Positions 10,985 through 25,396 are shown, counted from the first letter of the stretch. The stretch is 64,000 nt of DNA from Ceratorhiza oryzae-sativae (GCA_030998015.1 JARWMV010000232.1:1178001-1242000), one strand, 5' to 3'. The notes: generated by a model not told the origin, from the sequence alone. Made by a program: numbers and translations.

Positions 10985-11241
10985 GCAAGGCAAAATGAAT
11001 TGCCAAAAATAAATTGGCATAAATTGGCAATGGCGGAGATAGGCGCCCGGCGGCTAGTGTGTCGGCGGAGACTCTCGAGACGGCCACGCAGCCACAAGAC
11101 GGCGTTTCAGGCGTGGGGGGCGTGTGAGACCCGTGCGCTGTCGATCACCACGGGCGATGTGTGCCGCAGGAAAATTGAAAAGAGGCGTGCTGGCCGCGTG
11201 GTCAAACAACATTAAACAGTATGATTGCTGCTTAGGGTTCG

Positions 11242-14200
11242 ATGCCTGCAACTTTCTCAACGACCACCACGGTGTGTACAATGGCCCAGACAGCGTCCAG
11301 CTCACTCACATATACGCAGACTCACGAACTTACGACCATGATGTCCGCACCATACCCCACCTATCCTGCCTCACCGCCCGCGACGGCCCAATTCGCGGCC
11401 CAGGAGGTCACCACCCCCGGTGCACACCCCTTCTTGCGCGAGCCCAAGCTATACGTCTCCAATCTCAACCCGAACGTGACAGACGTCGATCTCGCTCATG
11501 CGTTCGAGTACTGTGTCCCATTCCGGCCGAGCATCATGCGCGATGGCACTGGCCAGCCCGTCAACGGTATGTCTGTGCGTGCAGCGTCGCGTCGGCGCGT
11601 GTTCTAATATCATCGCAGGCGTCATCGAGTTCAAGCACCTCGATCGCGCAGAAAAAGCACTGGCTACGCTCAACGGCTCGTTCATTCCTGGCACACCCCA
11701 TCTCCTCAATCTCTCGCCCTTCACACCCCCAAACGTCATGCCTCCCTCGCTGGCGACTCCTAGGCTTGTCAAACATCTCCCTCCCGGCACAAACGACAGC
11801 TTTCTCTACGACTTGTTCCGGTCAGTGCCCATCGAACCCATCGTCCGTCCTTAATTAAAGCGCTTGATTCTAGACCATACGGTGCCCTCTCCAGCGCCAA
11901 GATGGAAACCACGTTTGGCGCAGAGTCGGGCATTGTCCACTTTTGGAATGAAGAGGATGCGGCTGCAGCCGAACAAGCCATGGTCAGTATTGACACATCT
12001 GTTACAACCCTCGCTGTGATCGTTCAGACTTGGTGTGTGAATTCGCTAGCACTGCGCCGAAGTAGGCGATCGCAATATTGCAGTCGTTATTTTCCAACAG
12101 CCACGCCGTGCGCCCAGCGCGCAGGACCAGTTCAACCCCAATCCCACTGCACCTGCCTTTGTCCCTGGCGCCATGCCCATCCCATACCCAGTACGTTCGC
12201 GCTCCCAGCTCGGGTTTGATTCAATCAGCCCGAAACGACCTTTGACCGGCGACCTCCGTCACATCTAGTTCACCCCGCCGCGTGGTGCGAATCCATATAT
12301 GAGTCGGACGCCACCCCATCGGAGCCCTCAGAGCCCCCCGGCAGGTCAATTTGTACATGGTACGTATTCGGATACAACATGTGTTCTCCTCGTTCTAACA
12401 CGATGCAGGCCCTGGACAGCAGGTTCAGTATGCCCCCCCAGTCGGCCCAGGCTCGGGATCGCACAGCGGATTGATTGATCCTTGCAATCTCTTCATCAAG
12501 GTGTGTTCGACTCGCCTGGTACATGCAAGACGCTCACAACGTTTAACGCTAGAACCTGGACCCCGAGATCGATTCGAACAAGCTATTTACCCATTTCAAG
12601 CAGGTTTGTCCCGTATGCACAGGCTATTCCCGCTGAACCTTAACGTGGTATCCGTCAGTATGGTCAAATCGTGAGCGCCCGTGTTATGAGGAATGACACA
12701 GGCCAGAGCCGTGGCTTTGGCTTCGTCTCTTTCCAGACACCCGAGCAAGGTATGTTGAATGACATCTGTTTGATCGCCATGTGTTGACTGTACACGCGGA
12801 AATAAAGCGGCTGCTGCTCTGCAAGCCATGAACGGCGTTTTCCTGGGTAGCAAACAAATTGCAGTCCGGCTGCATGAGCCCAAGCAACTTCGTCAAGAAA
12901 AGCTTCAGCAGCGATTTTCGTCTCCTCGGACACGCAGTGGGGCGACGAGTCCAACACCAAGCGAGGGGGCAGAGAGCATCTATTCATCTTTCTCTCCTGA
13001 CCGCGATACGACCAGGGAGCGTGCCACACGACGAAGCTCTGGGAGCTATTATGCAGTGCGCCTCGATTGTCCTTTATTAATGCATGCGCTCCGTTTTAAC
13101 CGTCAAACCAGGCCGCTCTAACGGGAAGTCTGAACGTTTCGATGCAATACGACGAACTCGCAACCCTCACGCCCGTAGTCCGAAGGGACGTTCTGACCGG
13201 AGAGCTTGCCCGTCGACTCAAATCGACCGAAGGTGTATCCGAAAGCGAGATCGATGCGCTTGCCGATTCGATTGTCAGCCTCGACCTAAAGGAAGTCGTG
13301 CAAGGTATGCAAACGCCGAGCGTGTTCGCGGACCAAATCCGAAACGCGCGCCAGTCTTTGAACAATGGCCATGGTCCAAGCAATGGTGTGTCTCCACTTG
13401 GTCCTGAGTCTGGGGGAGCTGAGGGCAAACCAGGCTATCCACCACCCCCTTCATCCGCGCCCGAACATCCGTCGACGCCGGTGTCGTTTTCAGGTTCCAT
13501 CGCCTCGCCGCCGAGGACGTCTTCCCCCTCGGGCTCGATGATGCTCGGTGCAGATGGGAGCAAGCTGTCGGAACGGGAGCGGTTGGCGAGGGCCGTTGCA
13601 CGCATCGAGCCTCACAAGTCGCTAGAAATCACCGATCTGCTGTTGTCGCTCAGCAAACGCGAGCGCGCGCTCTGCTTGTTCAATGCCGAGTATCTCCGCA
13701 CCAAGGTATCAGAAGCAAAGGAAGTCGTGGACGTGTTGAACCTCGACGACAAACCAGATGATGGTGCTCGTCCGTCAACGCCAAGCAAAGTCCCAACCAC
13801 GCCCGAGAAGTCCAAGACACCCCGAGGAGTCGACGTTTCGCCTCGTACTCCCGAGCTTAGTTCGCGCGGGCCATCAGCAGCGACTTCACCCACACCCACG
13901 ACGCCCTCTCAACCGGCTGTCCATACACTCGCGACGTTGGCGAAGCTCCCGGCTCTCGAAATTGTGAGGCTCGCAAACTTGCCAACCGCGACTGGATTGC
14001 CGCTGCCCAAGGCAGACCCAGAAGTTGTTAAAACCACGGACGAGTGGATCGATAGCCTTGCGGACAAGACCCAACACCAGAGGAAGCAGACTGTGGGCGA
14101 CAAACTGTGAGTTCCTTGGTTTACAGTCGGGCGATCGCGATGTTTAATGTATATCATAGCTTCCGTGTTATCAAGGCGTTTGGCATCAAGCAAGCGGTAC

Positions 14201-14553
14201 TATAGTTTACCGTATCGCTTTGCACTCTCATACTAACCTTGCCTCTCCTGTAGCCTAAACTTACTATTGCCCTGCTCGATCGCGAGGATATCCGCGCGCT
14301 TGCACATCTCATGAACAGCTACCCCACTGTTCTCAAAGAAAAGGTATTGTTGATTGTTCCCGAGCTCAAGTGATTATTCTGTTATGTGTGTGTTTCTTTT
14401 TCTCAATTCGCTTGTGTCTTCATCCACATATCTCCACATCCCTGTCTCCATCCTTTTTCATACTTTCTGCGATCTTAGCGTGCTTCATCTATTTTGCGGC
14501 TAGCCAACGACGAGCGTAATGCCACTATCTTGATCAAGTGTGCTTCAAATTGA
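11242..14553 (+). CDS. Rrm4-like RNA-binding protein: three RRMs plus MLLE-type C-terminus
   Basis: Start at 11242 ([16 protein letters not shown]); ATG 11338 is an alternative. RRM1 begins [19 protein letters not shown]2 begins [23 protein letters not shown]3 is canonical ([20 protein letters not shown] with RNP1 SRGFGFVSF). The C-terminal half has three helical blocks resembling MLLE/PABC domains: [20 protein letters not shown]..., a clear one with [20 protein letters not shown], and a terminal one with [20 protein letters not shown]. They are separated by Pro/Ser/Thr-rich linkers. Three RRMs followed by three MLLEs is the layout of Ustilago Rrm4, which binds mRNAs and rides on endosomes via Upa1 along microtubules. 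The last exon ends ILIKCASN before the TGA at 14551. By family knowledge, a role in endosomal mRNA transport is inferred, not shown. Confidence 0.82.
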
Positions 14554-14665
14554 TACGATTCAACAGTGTGGAAACAGAGAGGAGATTTATCTACACCAAA
14601 AAGCCCAGTATGATGTTCAGTTCGGTGCAAGTTCCGTTATATTCTTCGACATTGTCCTCCATGTC

Positions 14666-17600
14666 CTACCATCCACCTCCATAAGTCGGATTATAGCCTC
14701 CACCCTGATTGTGTTGGTGATGTTGATGGTGGTGCTGCCCAGGGTAGGTGCTGGTGCTTGGTGGCTGAGGTGGGCCACCTGGGAAGCTTGGAGGTGGGCC
14801 TGCTGGCGGTCCAAAGCTTCCTCCAAACCCGGGTTCGGGGAACCCTGCTGCGGGCTGAGGAAACCCTCCTGGTGGCGGGAACGCAGGTGGGGCGTACATT
14901 CCAGCCGGCGAGGGGAAACCAGGTGCAGCCGGGAACGAAGGCGGCGCGCCACCCCCATAAGTGGGATTGTATCCCCCCGAAAAAGGTGTTCCGCCGGGCG
15001 GCGTGTGCACGGGATTGCTTACAGGCGATGGTATACCGAAACCAGCACCACCTTGAGGAGGAGGGCCTGGAGGAGGTCCATATTGAGGCTGGTACCCCGG
15101 CTGGGGTTGTCCAGAGCCGTAGAACTGGCTAGCCTCTCCGCTGGTAGGAACCGGCGCATTGTGGGTATGGCCGCTAGGAATGCCGCCGGGGATGGGAGGA
15201 GCGCTGGGTCCGACATTGCCTCCAGAAACCTCGCGGCGCCCTCCTTGGCCACCGCTAAACATACCTCCAAGAGCGTTGGCTCCAACACTGTTGAAGTAAT
15301 TGCCTATATCTTGCTGCGCTTGCAACGCGGCACCATAGCCTAGGCATCAAGTTTGAATGATTGATACAGGTCCTCGTCTATGCAGGACATACCAGGGCCA
15401 GATGGATGAGCCTCTTGTCCATGTTCCTTGAGGCGCGTCGCTTGGTGGTTACGCACGCTCTCTTTGCTCAATCGACGAGCGATATCATGAGGGTCCTTAT
15501 GTGATTTGATCTATTCGAGGTATGAATTGGAATCATAGTCGGTTGATGCGTTGCTTACCCACTGCAAACATCGTGGTTAGTTACACGTCCGCTATTTAAA
15601 GCTTGAGACTTACAGTATCCATGTACTGGAGCATCTCACGCTGAACGGCAGAGTTGCGATCATGGAAATCGGGATGGAACCTATAAACACGGATTAGGAG
15701 GAGCTCCAAAGATGGCTCCGAGTAGTAGGTGGTAACTTACATGCATGAGAGAATGGGGTCAATCACTTGTCGGGCATGAATCGAGGTGTCGTTCCAGGCC
15801 TTTGCAACCATTTGCACGGTATGAGTCTGAATGTTGCTTGTAGTGAGATGATCCGCGAGTTTTGTCATCTAGAATTGAATACCTACCACAATAATCTTGG
15901 CTAAATTTCCAGCCGGTTCATTGAGAATAAGGCCCTAGGTTTAGTGACGAGTTATTTAGCTCGGGACATTTGAACCATTCAAACCAGTACATACGAAGTG
16001 GTCCTTGCTGTATGTGGGGTGGTTTAGACCAGACAGACAGAACCAAAGTTAAACACATACCTCAAGAACGAGTGCGTCGGGTCAGACTATTCACGAGTGA
16101 AGAATAAGCAGCTTCCCGGGTCGTGTGATCTTTCTCGTAACCTACCGCTCGAGGGTCGTTGAATACTTCATACTGGTCATGCGAGTTGATCACTTCAGCA
16201 GATCCAGTCTGCAGCGCGTTAGTAGCGGATTGAAGGACGGGCTTCATCAGAGGTTCTGAGTGTTTCGCATCAGTAAATTCTTCCAAAGCAAGCCCTAAAA
16301 TCCTACCTAATGTGGTGTAAATAAAAATGGCCAGATTATCCGTAATTCTCTCAATCAAGGCTCCCAAACCTAGAAACCAGCGATTAGCCTAAAGAGCCAG
16401 ACGATCAAGGCTATGTCAAATACCAGGAATCTTCTCGATTGTTTTCTCAATCTTCTTCGCTACGCTATCGCGGAACTTGAGAATCTGCCAAAGCGTGGCA
16501 TGAAGCTCCTGTGGGCTCATCTCTTGGGGAGGTTTCATGCCCCCACCGCCACCACCAGGTTGGGTTGAGGCCCGGATGCGTTCAACGTTTTCCATGTCCC
16601 GGCTAAGCTCATTGTTTCCATCGCCAGGTAACTGGAAGAGGAGTTCACGCAAGAGGGCAGTCGTTTGAGTCTGGTTGGCGGAACGCGATCGGGCCTTGTC
16701 AAATTCCTTGGTGAGATCAGACACTGATGCCTCGCTCTGATGGAAGAAATGGCGTCAGCAACCAACGCTCGGTCATCGCGGATGTGCTCACAATGTGGTC
16801 AGTAGCTTCGCCCAAAAGACTGTGAATGAAGTCGCTCCCTCCAAAGGTACCGGTAACCAGCGGTGCCACCGACTTCCCGTTGGGTGCCTGAATGCGAACC
16901 TGGTCACCCATGTGAACAAACACTTGGTTGTAACCAAGAGAAACGAGAGCCAGTTCGCAAAAGTTGGAATGTGCTGGAAAGTCTTCTAATGTGTGGAGCT
17001 TAGGGCGGGAACATGATTAGAAGCCGTCTCCTCCCTGCTGAGTTTGAACCTACAGCTGTTCCAAGGAGCCTATAGGATTCGTACAAATCCTCCTTGCGAC
17101 CACTGCTTCGAGCTCTGCGACCCATCTCAATGCAAGCCCCCAAAGTTCGGCGAACATGACCCTTGGAAGTATCCCAAGGGCCGTCCTCTACGCGTCATCG
17201 TCAGGATTTTACGTCATAAAGAAGACACATGGCCTACCGTTGGCGATATAATTTTTCATCCCAGTTCGATAGTCAACCTCAAGTTCTCGAGGATCAATCG
17301 GGCCTCTGAGTTTTGGATGATATTTGCGCGGATCTTCGCCCTCGCCGTAGCCCTATTATCATAATTGGGTTGGTCGGCTTGCTGAGACAACCTCGGTGCA
17401 TACCTTTGGGTTGTCGATATGTTCAACTGGCAAGTAGACACCCAAACGTTCCTCCGTGACTTCGAATTCCCCGGTAGCATATCCATGTGCTAGAAAACCA
17501 AGTGCCATGCACAGGGTGATGATAGACTGGATCTGAAGCTTTTTCAGACCGGCAATGTCCATGGCTTGGCTATAGTCTCGGAGCCAGTTTCCAAAGTAGA

Positions 17601-17950
17601 CACGTTTGATATCCAGGCCACCGAACTTTCTGCTGGCCCCGATACCCAGTAACCCTTTTCCAGCCCCTTTGGCTAGTTCGGCGAGTGTATCTTCCTATTA
17701 AATGAGGTTGTAAGGAGTGAGCGTTCGCTCTACATACGCCACCTACGATATCTCCATGGCGGAAGGCCTTCCCTTCCATGTGCCTAAAGCTCACTGAGTG
17801 CTGGCTATTGACGGGGGATCAGATTACTTACGAGTAGTTTGGAATGTTACCAGCACCAAAGCCATAGACACCCTCACTAGGCAAACATACTAGGATAAGA
17901 ACAACTATAAAGATAAAATACGGCAATCGAGACCGCATAAGAGCGGACAT
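14666..17950 (-). CDS. HET-C family protein
   Basis: Starts at ATG 17950 with a hydrophobic signal/anchor (PYFIFIVVLILVCLPSEGVY), then FGAGNIPNYSHMEGKAFRHG, the highly conserved HET-C opening. Further blocks are GASRKFGGLDIKRVYFGNWL, RDYSQAMDIAGLKKLQIQSI, ...YATGEFEVTEERLGVYLPVE, and late helical segments. The C-terminus is a long Gly/Pro/Tyr-rich tail (GYNPTYGGG occurs twice) ending GYNPTYGGGW at the stop 14668-14666. In Neurospora, het-c alleles control heterokaryon incompatibility and the protein is membrane-associated with a glycine-rich end. In basidiomycetes the role is not established. About a dozen short introns are present and all inspected junctions keep frame. The allelic specificity region known in ascomycetes cannot be judged from one sequence. 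Confidence 0.9.
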
Positions 17951-19185
17951 GACGTTTGAACAGCACGCAGAAGTTTGAGACTGAGCGAGACGGTTTGCGA
18001 TCTTAAGATGGAGTGGCTGCCTGGAAGCTATATAGATGATGCGATAGCGACCGGTCTCTCATCATATACTCCCGGCAATCGCACCGCCGCAATCAACACA
18101 GCACAACGCCACTTGATGCCCGAGTAAGGTCCTAATTTTGGCTGGCGCTCCGCTCCAAAGGATCGACAAACATCGCTTTGACGGACGGACGTTGAACACC
18201 ACATAGCCCTGGCGCACATCTGGGCCGGCATTTTTGAGCTCGGCGGCTGAAATGGGAATAAAGCTAGGATCAATGGCTCTTCTGCAGCCAACAGGCATCG
18301 GGGGATAATTACGGTCTCCTGGTTGTCGCGCTTTACTCGCGTCGACCACTACAACCCTCGACAGGTGAATCTAGATCTTTCTACCACCCTCTAGCCTAGC
18401 CGTCGATCAGCTGGTTTACGCTGATCCGTGGTGGTCATCGGATTCTTCCGCTGACGTAGTAAACGACACTGTAGCTCCCTGCGACCCCCAAGTCGTGCGT
18501 CGCTGTGCCTAGGCTGACCCTGCCAAGGACGCTTGTTATTTGAGACGAGCAGCAACGAGATGATTTAGCATATAACAGCGTCTCCATGTAGTTCATCATC
18601 CGGGGCCGGTACGAGCCGGAGATGCCCACAGTTGGCTGACCAAGGTAGATGTTGATCGTCTAGGAACAAGCTTGGCTCAATTTTGAAGCAGATCGATCAT
18701 TCACGTTTGTAAGAGATGGTACGCGAAATACAAGATTTGATGAAAATTACTGCGGAAGGTGCATCATGTGTTCACAGGTGGTATCACTTGGCTTGGCGTA
18801 TATGCTTCGATGAGGAGTAGAGAGTCGTTCAGGGGACGTCGCGTCGTGGGGAATATTGACACGGCGACTCGGGGAAGAAGTCAGGGGATTGCCATGTATC
18901 GTAAGGGCATACAAGGCCTAAATCGCTGGGAAACCACGGGTCGAGCCGTCTCTGGACGACCGGAGTGCCACGCGAATTCTGAGAAGTCCGGGTCTCAGGA
19001 CATCGCTCATACACTGGCTCCCAAGCACCGGTTGTGTAACCTTCGTTGGTGACCCACGCAGCGAATGATATACACCGGTCAATGATAGTCTAAGCAACCC
19101 AATCGTTTTTAGCCCCCTCTGCGAGTTTCCCCCTCGCCTTTCCCCCATCCCCCCTCTCCCTGGATTCCACTAGGTGGCAAGCGCG
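17951..19185. other. Long divergent intergenic region between HET-C and a membrane protein gene
   Basis: About 1.2 kb holding both promoters. Two minus-strand frames overlap at 18028-18349 with protein-like composition but no motif, no matching splice sites and no conserved block, so they are not called. CT-rich tracts near 19124-19170 lie just upstream of the ATG at 19186. Confidence 0.35.
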
Positions 19186-21015
19186 ATGACGACAACCAGC
19201 AACCAGGGGGATATTCTGTCAAGCAACCTTCGCGTTGCGTGAGTGCTCTTATTCAAGACTGATGAAGAAGTGTTTAATTTGCATGATCCTAGGACATTCT
19301 CTATTGCGCTGTTCGAGTGAGTAAGAGAAACTGTTGCGTAGAGGGCGAGCCTAATTCACTTCTAGCGTCATTCAAACCATCCCAGGAGAGATCCAGGTAC
19401 GCATGTAGGCCGCTTGCGTGGGCTTCAGTAATTAATATTGGTCGTAGTTGTATCGCAAGCAGATTCAAAACAAGCGGATATCGCTCGTCTGCGTGCTGTT
19501 CATCATCGTTCGGTAGTGCGTATTTTTGACCTTTTTCTACCTCACATTTGTTGAACACGGCCTTGTCTAGTATGAGCATTGTCTCACTCGTGCTCAACGG
19601 GGTGGGGTTCTATGGGACAACATTTGACATGGACTCATGTCGGGCCTTTCGATTAGCACCTCCATTAACAAAAAGTACGCCCTCTGCTTTGACGTGGTCT
19701 TGCCCGGCCCGCTGACGGGTTCTCGGAACCTTAGTGGTTGCTGGAATGGCTTCCCAAGGGATCATATTCCTCCGCACGTGGGCCATTTCAAGGAAGTCCA
19801 GGACGGTTCTGATCGTCTTGAGCGTTCTGTTTGTCGTGTGTTTACCGTTCCTGGTCGTCGGAAACGTCTATGCGCGGGGTCGTATGTCGAATCTTGCCTA
19901 TTCTGATACTTCCTGCCACTTATATTTCGCCGACTTTTTTCAGCCTATGTCGTAAAGGGGTCGTGAGTGGAATTATGCCGCAGGACAAAGGCACGGGAAG
20001 TTAACTGGGTACCTGTACAGGTGTATTGCAAAGCAAGCCCCAGGAACCTTCAACAGCGCACCCATGTACTATGGAGCCATGTCTGGTGCGCATCACGGTT
20101 ATTATTGCCTTTGATGGACCTTGCGATTTACGCGAATCCTCATCGACTTAGGATTTGATTTGATAGCATGCGGACTCGCCACTTACTATCTGCTGGACTT
20201 TACTGCATCATCAGCTTCCAGGTTCACCCGCAAGGTCTTGCGGCACGGCATGGTAAGTCCGATCGTTCTGGCTGGACTGTGACGCTTACGTATGCTCCTC
20301 CAGATCTATGCGTTTGGCACAACCTGTAAGGTTTCACCTATATATGGGTGCTGATGGTTGCTGACTTGGAGTTGGTCACACACGCAGTCGCTAACATCAT
20401 TGTGCTAATGGCCGTCTCCCATGTAAAGTACATCGAGAAGCTCGGTGCATTCTTGTCAGTCGCGGTAAGCATTTGTTTTTCCCAAACTCGCAAGCGCATG
20501 CCGAGCTCAATTATTTCAAAGATAACCATGATCATGGCGCAGCACCTGGTCCTGTCCACACAGAGTAAAGCCAACATTCCTTCCAGTGAAGACTCGCGCA
20601 ATTTCACTCATCCGGTTTGATAGGCTTTAGCGACAATGTTTCGACAAACAACGTCTCGAGTAGCCGCGACCCCACTCTTGCCGTCCGGCCTCAGTACCCC
20701 AAAAGTCTGGGTGTTGAATCAGGAAAACAACGTCCCACATCGCTCATTCGCTCTCCGCGTAGCTACGGCCGCGGTGGTCACGGGGCTGATACCTTCGAGC
20801 TTGGCGTTCGGATACAGACCGAGACGCATATGGAGACCGATGGGCTTCCTCTCGGCGGCGCCCGAGCGATTGACCTTAAACGGGCCGAGTCACTTTCTTC
20901 TACTGCAGGAAATTCAGGTAAAGGTGTTCCGGTTCAGTACGACCCGGAACGTGGGGACACGTACGACGAGGAGGATAGTCGGCAGTATATCGTCGATGCC
21001 AAGCCCCAGCAATAA
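19186..21015 (+). CDS. Multi-pass membrane protein, DUF6533-like N-terminus
   Basis: Start ATG 19186 (MTTTSNQGDILSSNLRVA). Small exons then give FSIALFDVIQTIPGEIQ, LYRKQIQNKRISLVCVLFII, a stretch containing VVAGMASQGIIFLRTWAISR, TVLIVLSVLFVVCLPFLVVG, FDLIACGLATYYLLDFTASS, and FANIIVLMAVSHVKYIEKLG. That makes about six or seven hydrophobic helices, followed by a cytosolic-looking tail (IQTETHMETDGLPLGGARAI ... RQYIVDAKPQQ) to the stop at 21015. The LFD.(I/L)QT(I/L)P.E(I/V).LY pattern after the first helix resembles the basidiomycete DUF6533 membrane family, whose function is unknown. Splice sites are regular, though the middle exons (19900-20160) are hard to delimit by eye. Confidence 0.68.
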
Positions 21016-21411
21016 ACAGCCTTCCTTTCACATCTCATACGCTCTTTTTATCTATGGATTGCCAGACGTTCCTTGGCTCGGAGTTGTCTTTTGCCGACAG
21101 TGTACACTTGTATCAATCGTTTTATCACGCAATTTTGTTTCATCAAGGGATAGTTGTGCAGGGAGCTCGTAGGGACTCGTCTGATACAAAGTGTGAGGGA
21201 CAGGCGGAATCATAACTGATGGGAGGATATAAGAAGCGATGCAAAGGTGGTACAACTGATAGTAGCACATGAAATAATGACAATGCCAGGAGAGAAAGAT
21301 GCAACAACAAAGCTAAACGATCGGATAGGGCACACGAGTCAATTAGACGGCCTTAGACGAGCACCAAGCACGAACCGGGGATAGGGAGAGGCCTATCCAT
21401 TATTTTACAGC
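21016..21411. other. Convergent 3' intergenic region
   Basis: A 396-bp gap between two converging genes, presumably the two 3' UTRs. No gene or repeat is seen. Confidence 0.4.
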
Positions 21412-23018
21412 TTAGGGAGCTCCACCGCGAGCTCCGTCACCCCGGCCACGACCGCGGCCGCGGTACAAACCACGCTGTTCTGGGCCACCAGGAGTACGGG
21501 GGGCACGACCGGAAGCTGGGCGGTCTCCACGTTCCTTGCGCATCTCGACGGTGATGCGAGGTGCGCGTTGGTTGGGAGTATCTTCGCCAATACGGATACC
21601 TCCCTCGCCACCGAGGTTGGCGGGTAGAGAAGCGAGAATGGCGCGACGAGCAGAATCGACCGCCTCGAACTCGAGGAATGCGCAGGCCTTGGTGCGAACA
21701 ACGTCGACATGTTTGACGGTACCGAAGCGAGCGGTCAAGACTTCTCGGAGAGCCTCCTCAGACACCGACTCGGCATTGCTGGTGGTAGGAGTGCTGGGAC
21801 CTTGGTCTCGAACCCAGTCGTTGAGCTTGATGAAACACTGTGCGGTGGTAACTGCCATAGCTGCTTGAGCCTGGGGCGACATGTTGGACGTATCGATCGG
21901 GGGCTCCTGCTTCCGCACGGGCGCCGGAGCTGCTGGCTTGGGCGGCGGGCCAGCAGGCTTGACCGGAGTGCTCACGCCACGCGCGTCAGCAGAAACCTGA
22001 CCCCACTTGGACGAGTTGGCCGCCGCGAGATTTGCCCAGGTCTTGGGCGCAGAGGGAGTTGGGGCTGGGGAAGGGGCAGCAGCGGCAGCGGCTGGTGGCG
22101 CTGACGGTGGTGGTAGTTGAGGCTTCTCGGTCGGTGCAGGAGCGGGTGCAGCGGCGGCGGTAGGGGGGGCGGCAGGCGCGGGCGTCTGTTCGCGTGCCGG
22201 CGTAAGCTCGACTGGCGTTGGCTCCTCTACAGGCTGTGCCTCTGGTTCAGGCGACGGTGACGGCAGCTGCGCAGCCTCTTTCGGTGGCTCTGCGGGCTTG
22301 CTCTCCTCGGCGTGGGTGCCATTGACAGCTGGTTCCTCGACAGGTGGTTCGGGCGCTGGGGCCGGCGCTTCTTGCGGAGCGGGGGGTGGTGCGGGCACAG
22401 GGGTAGGCTCGGGCTGGACAGCAACGGGCTCCGGCACATCATGTGTCTGAGGGGCGGGCACCGGTTCGGGAACGGGCACCTCGCCATTAGGGGCAGATTC
22501 TTCCTCCGCCTCCGCCTCATCGTCCGCGTTGGATTCTTCTTTCAAGTAGCGGAAGATGTCGTTGAGCACAAAGTAGCCGTTTGGCTGCTCAGCCAAGAAG
22601 AAGGTCTGGGCAAACTTGCGCCAGGGAGCTCCTGCATTGGACATCTCGCCAATGACCTGGACGATGATGCCTCCGGCAGCAGATGACTGGGCGTCGACAC
22701 TGTGGATGAAGACTTTGCAGTCTTGGAACCCAATTGAAAGAATTTTGTTGTGGATTTCCTAAAAAGGGATAATTGATCCTGAATGGGCTGGCCGCATTTT
22801 TATGATGCAAGATTGCTTTACCTGTTGTCCCGAGCACGGCTTGATATCTTCACCCTCGACCCCATGGAGATATGTACTTTGTTTGGTGTAGAAGCAGTGC
22901 AACGATGGGGCTGCTTGTTGAGGAAGGTGTAGTACTGGGGCACGAATTGCCACCCGACTTCCGAGGGGATGATATTAGCCTTGGGGGCAGGGTTGGGTGC
23001 TGGGGAAGCAGAAGCCAT
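21412..23018 (-). CDS. G3BP/Nxt3-like protein: NTF2 domain, Pro/Ala-rich linker, RRM, RGG tail
   Basis: Starts at ATG 23018 (MASASPAPNPAPKANIIPSE). The NTF2-like domain is read as VGWQFVPQYYTFLNKQPH, then LHCFYTKQSTYLHGVEGEDI, KILSIGFQDCKVFIHSVDAQ and FAQTFFLAEQPNGYFVLNDI. A roughly 150-residue Pro/Ala/Glu-rich low-complexity region follows, then an RRM (LREVLTARFGTVKHVDVVRT; AFLEFEAVDSARRAILASLP) and an Arg/Gly tail (YRGRGRGRGDG). This is the layout of G3BP/Nxt3, which acts in stress-granule assembly and deubiquitinase (Ubp3/USP10) partnership; that role is inferred from the family. Inside the NTF2 domain at about 22903 one base appears missing (HR-CTASTP instead of HRLHCFYTK), and no intron can explain it. 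Confidence 0.88.
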
Positions 23019-23797
23019 TGTGTTTCTTGGAGGGACTGGCTGTTAGGACAGATCTGTCTGTGTGTTTCAAAAACTTACTGGATGGGCTGGAGGATGAAAA
23101 TATCGAGGCCGTGAGCAACCGTGTTGGAAAAGCAAGGACGCCACTGACTTTTGTGCGACAAAGAGCTATGAAACCGGACTCGTAGATGACGAGTGGATTG
23201 GTGTGGGTTGGGCACGGGGTGGTGGTCGAAAGAGATGAGGATGGGCGAAGCGCGCAAACAAAGTCGCGCAAAAAAGGACTCGTGACACCGCTTCCGGGGG
23301 CGCTATCGATGTGAATAATCCATACAAAACCAGGCTATCCACCGTTGTCGTCGCCGCCGCCGTCGTAGCGCATACATCAACACAACCATAGTCTTGCTCC
23401 AGTGTCGTCGGACACGCGCTAGGGTTATGCCCACAGGGTGCCCGCTAGGAATATTCAAGGCGGACACAGTTAATTATCTGTCAGCCGGTTGCACGCGGAT
23501 CCGGCGCCGATTATGCAGTGTGTCTCAACCAAGTCAACAACGGCGGGATCTGCATAACGGTTCCACGAAATGTATATTCGATCGAATCCGGACTATCGAA
23601 ACACTAGATGATTGTGGTTGGCAACGCACAGGAAGACTACAAAGGTGGCCATAACAATGAGTTTCAGTGCGAGCTCGACAACAGTCGTAAGGATCCGAAG
23701 CGTATGCCGGGGCGGATGCTTTTATACTCTCTAGCCTCGCTCCTCGGTCTGCGCATTGCAACCACACCTCCCGCGCCGTCTCTCCTGCTTTCCAGCC
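23019..23797. promoter_or_regulatory. Divergent promoter region, G3BP-like / MAPK
   Basis: A 779-bp region upstream of both genes. A run of CGTCGTCGCCGCCGCCGTCG trinucleotides lies near 23345-23365, and CT-rich stretches precede the MAPK ATG. No further feature is recognised. Confidence 0.35.

Positions 23798-25396
<1,599 letters not shown>

Noticed and set aside
13096..13601. Antisense open frames over the Rrm4-like gene
   Set aside because: They are shadows of GC-rich codons. The plus strand has consistent splicing and clear RRM/MLLE domains.
18028..18349. Two overlapping minus-strand frames of 87 and 95 codons in the HET-C upstream region
   Set aside because: Both are open at once, no splice sites link them to anything, and no motif is recognisable, so neither can be preferred.
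21709..22686. Plus-strand open frames across the G3BP-like gene
   Set aside because: They mirror the Pro/Ala-rich linker of the minus-strand gene. NTF2 and RRM domains are on the minus strand.
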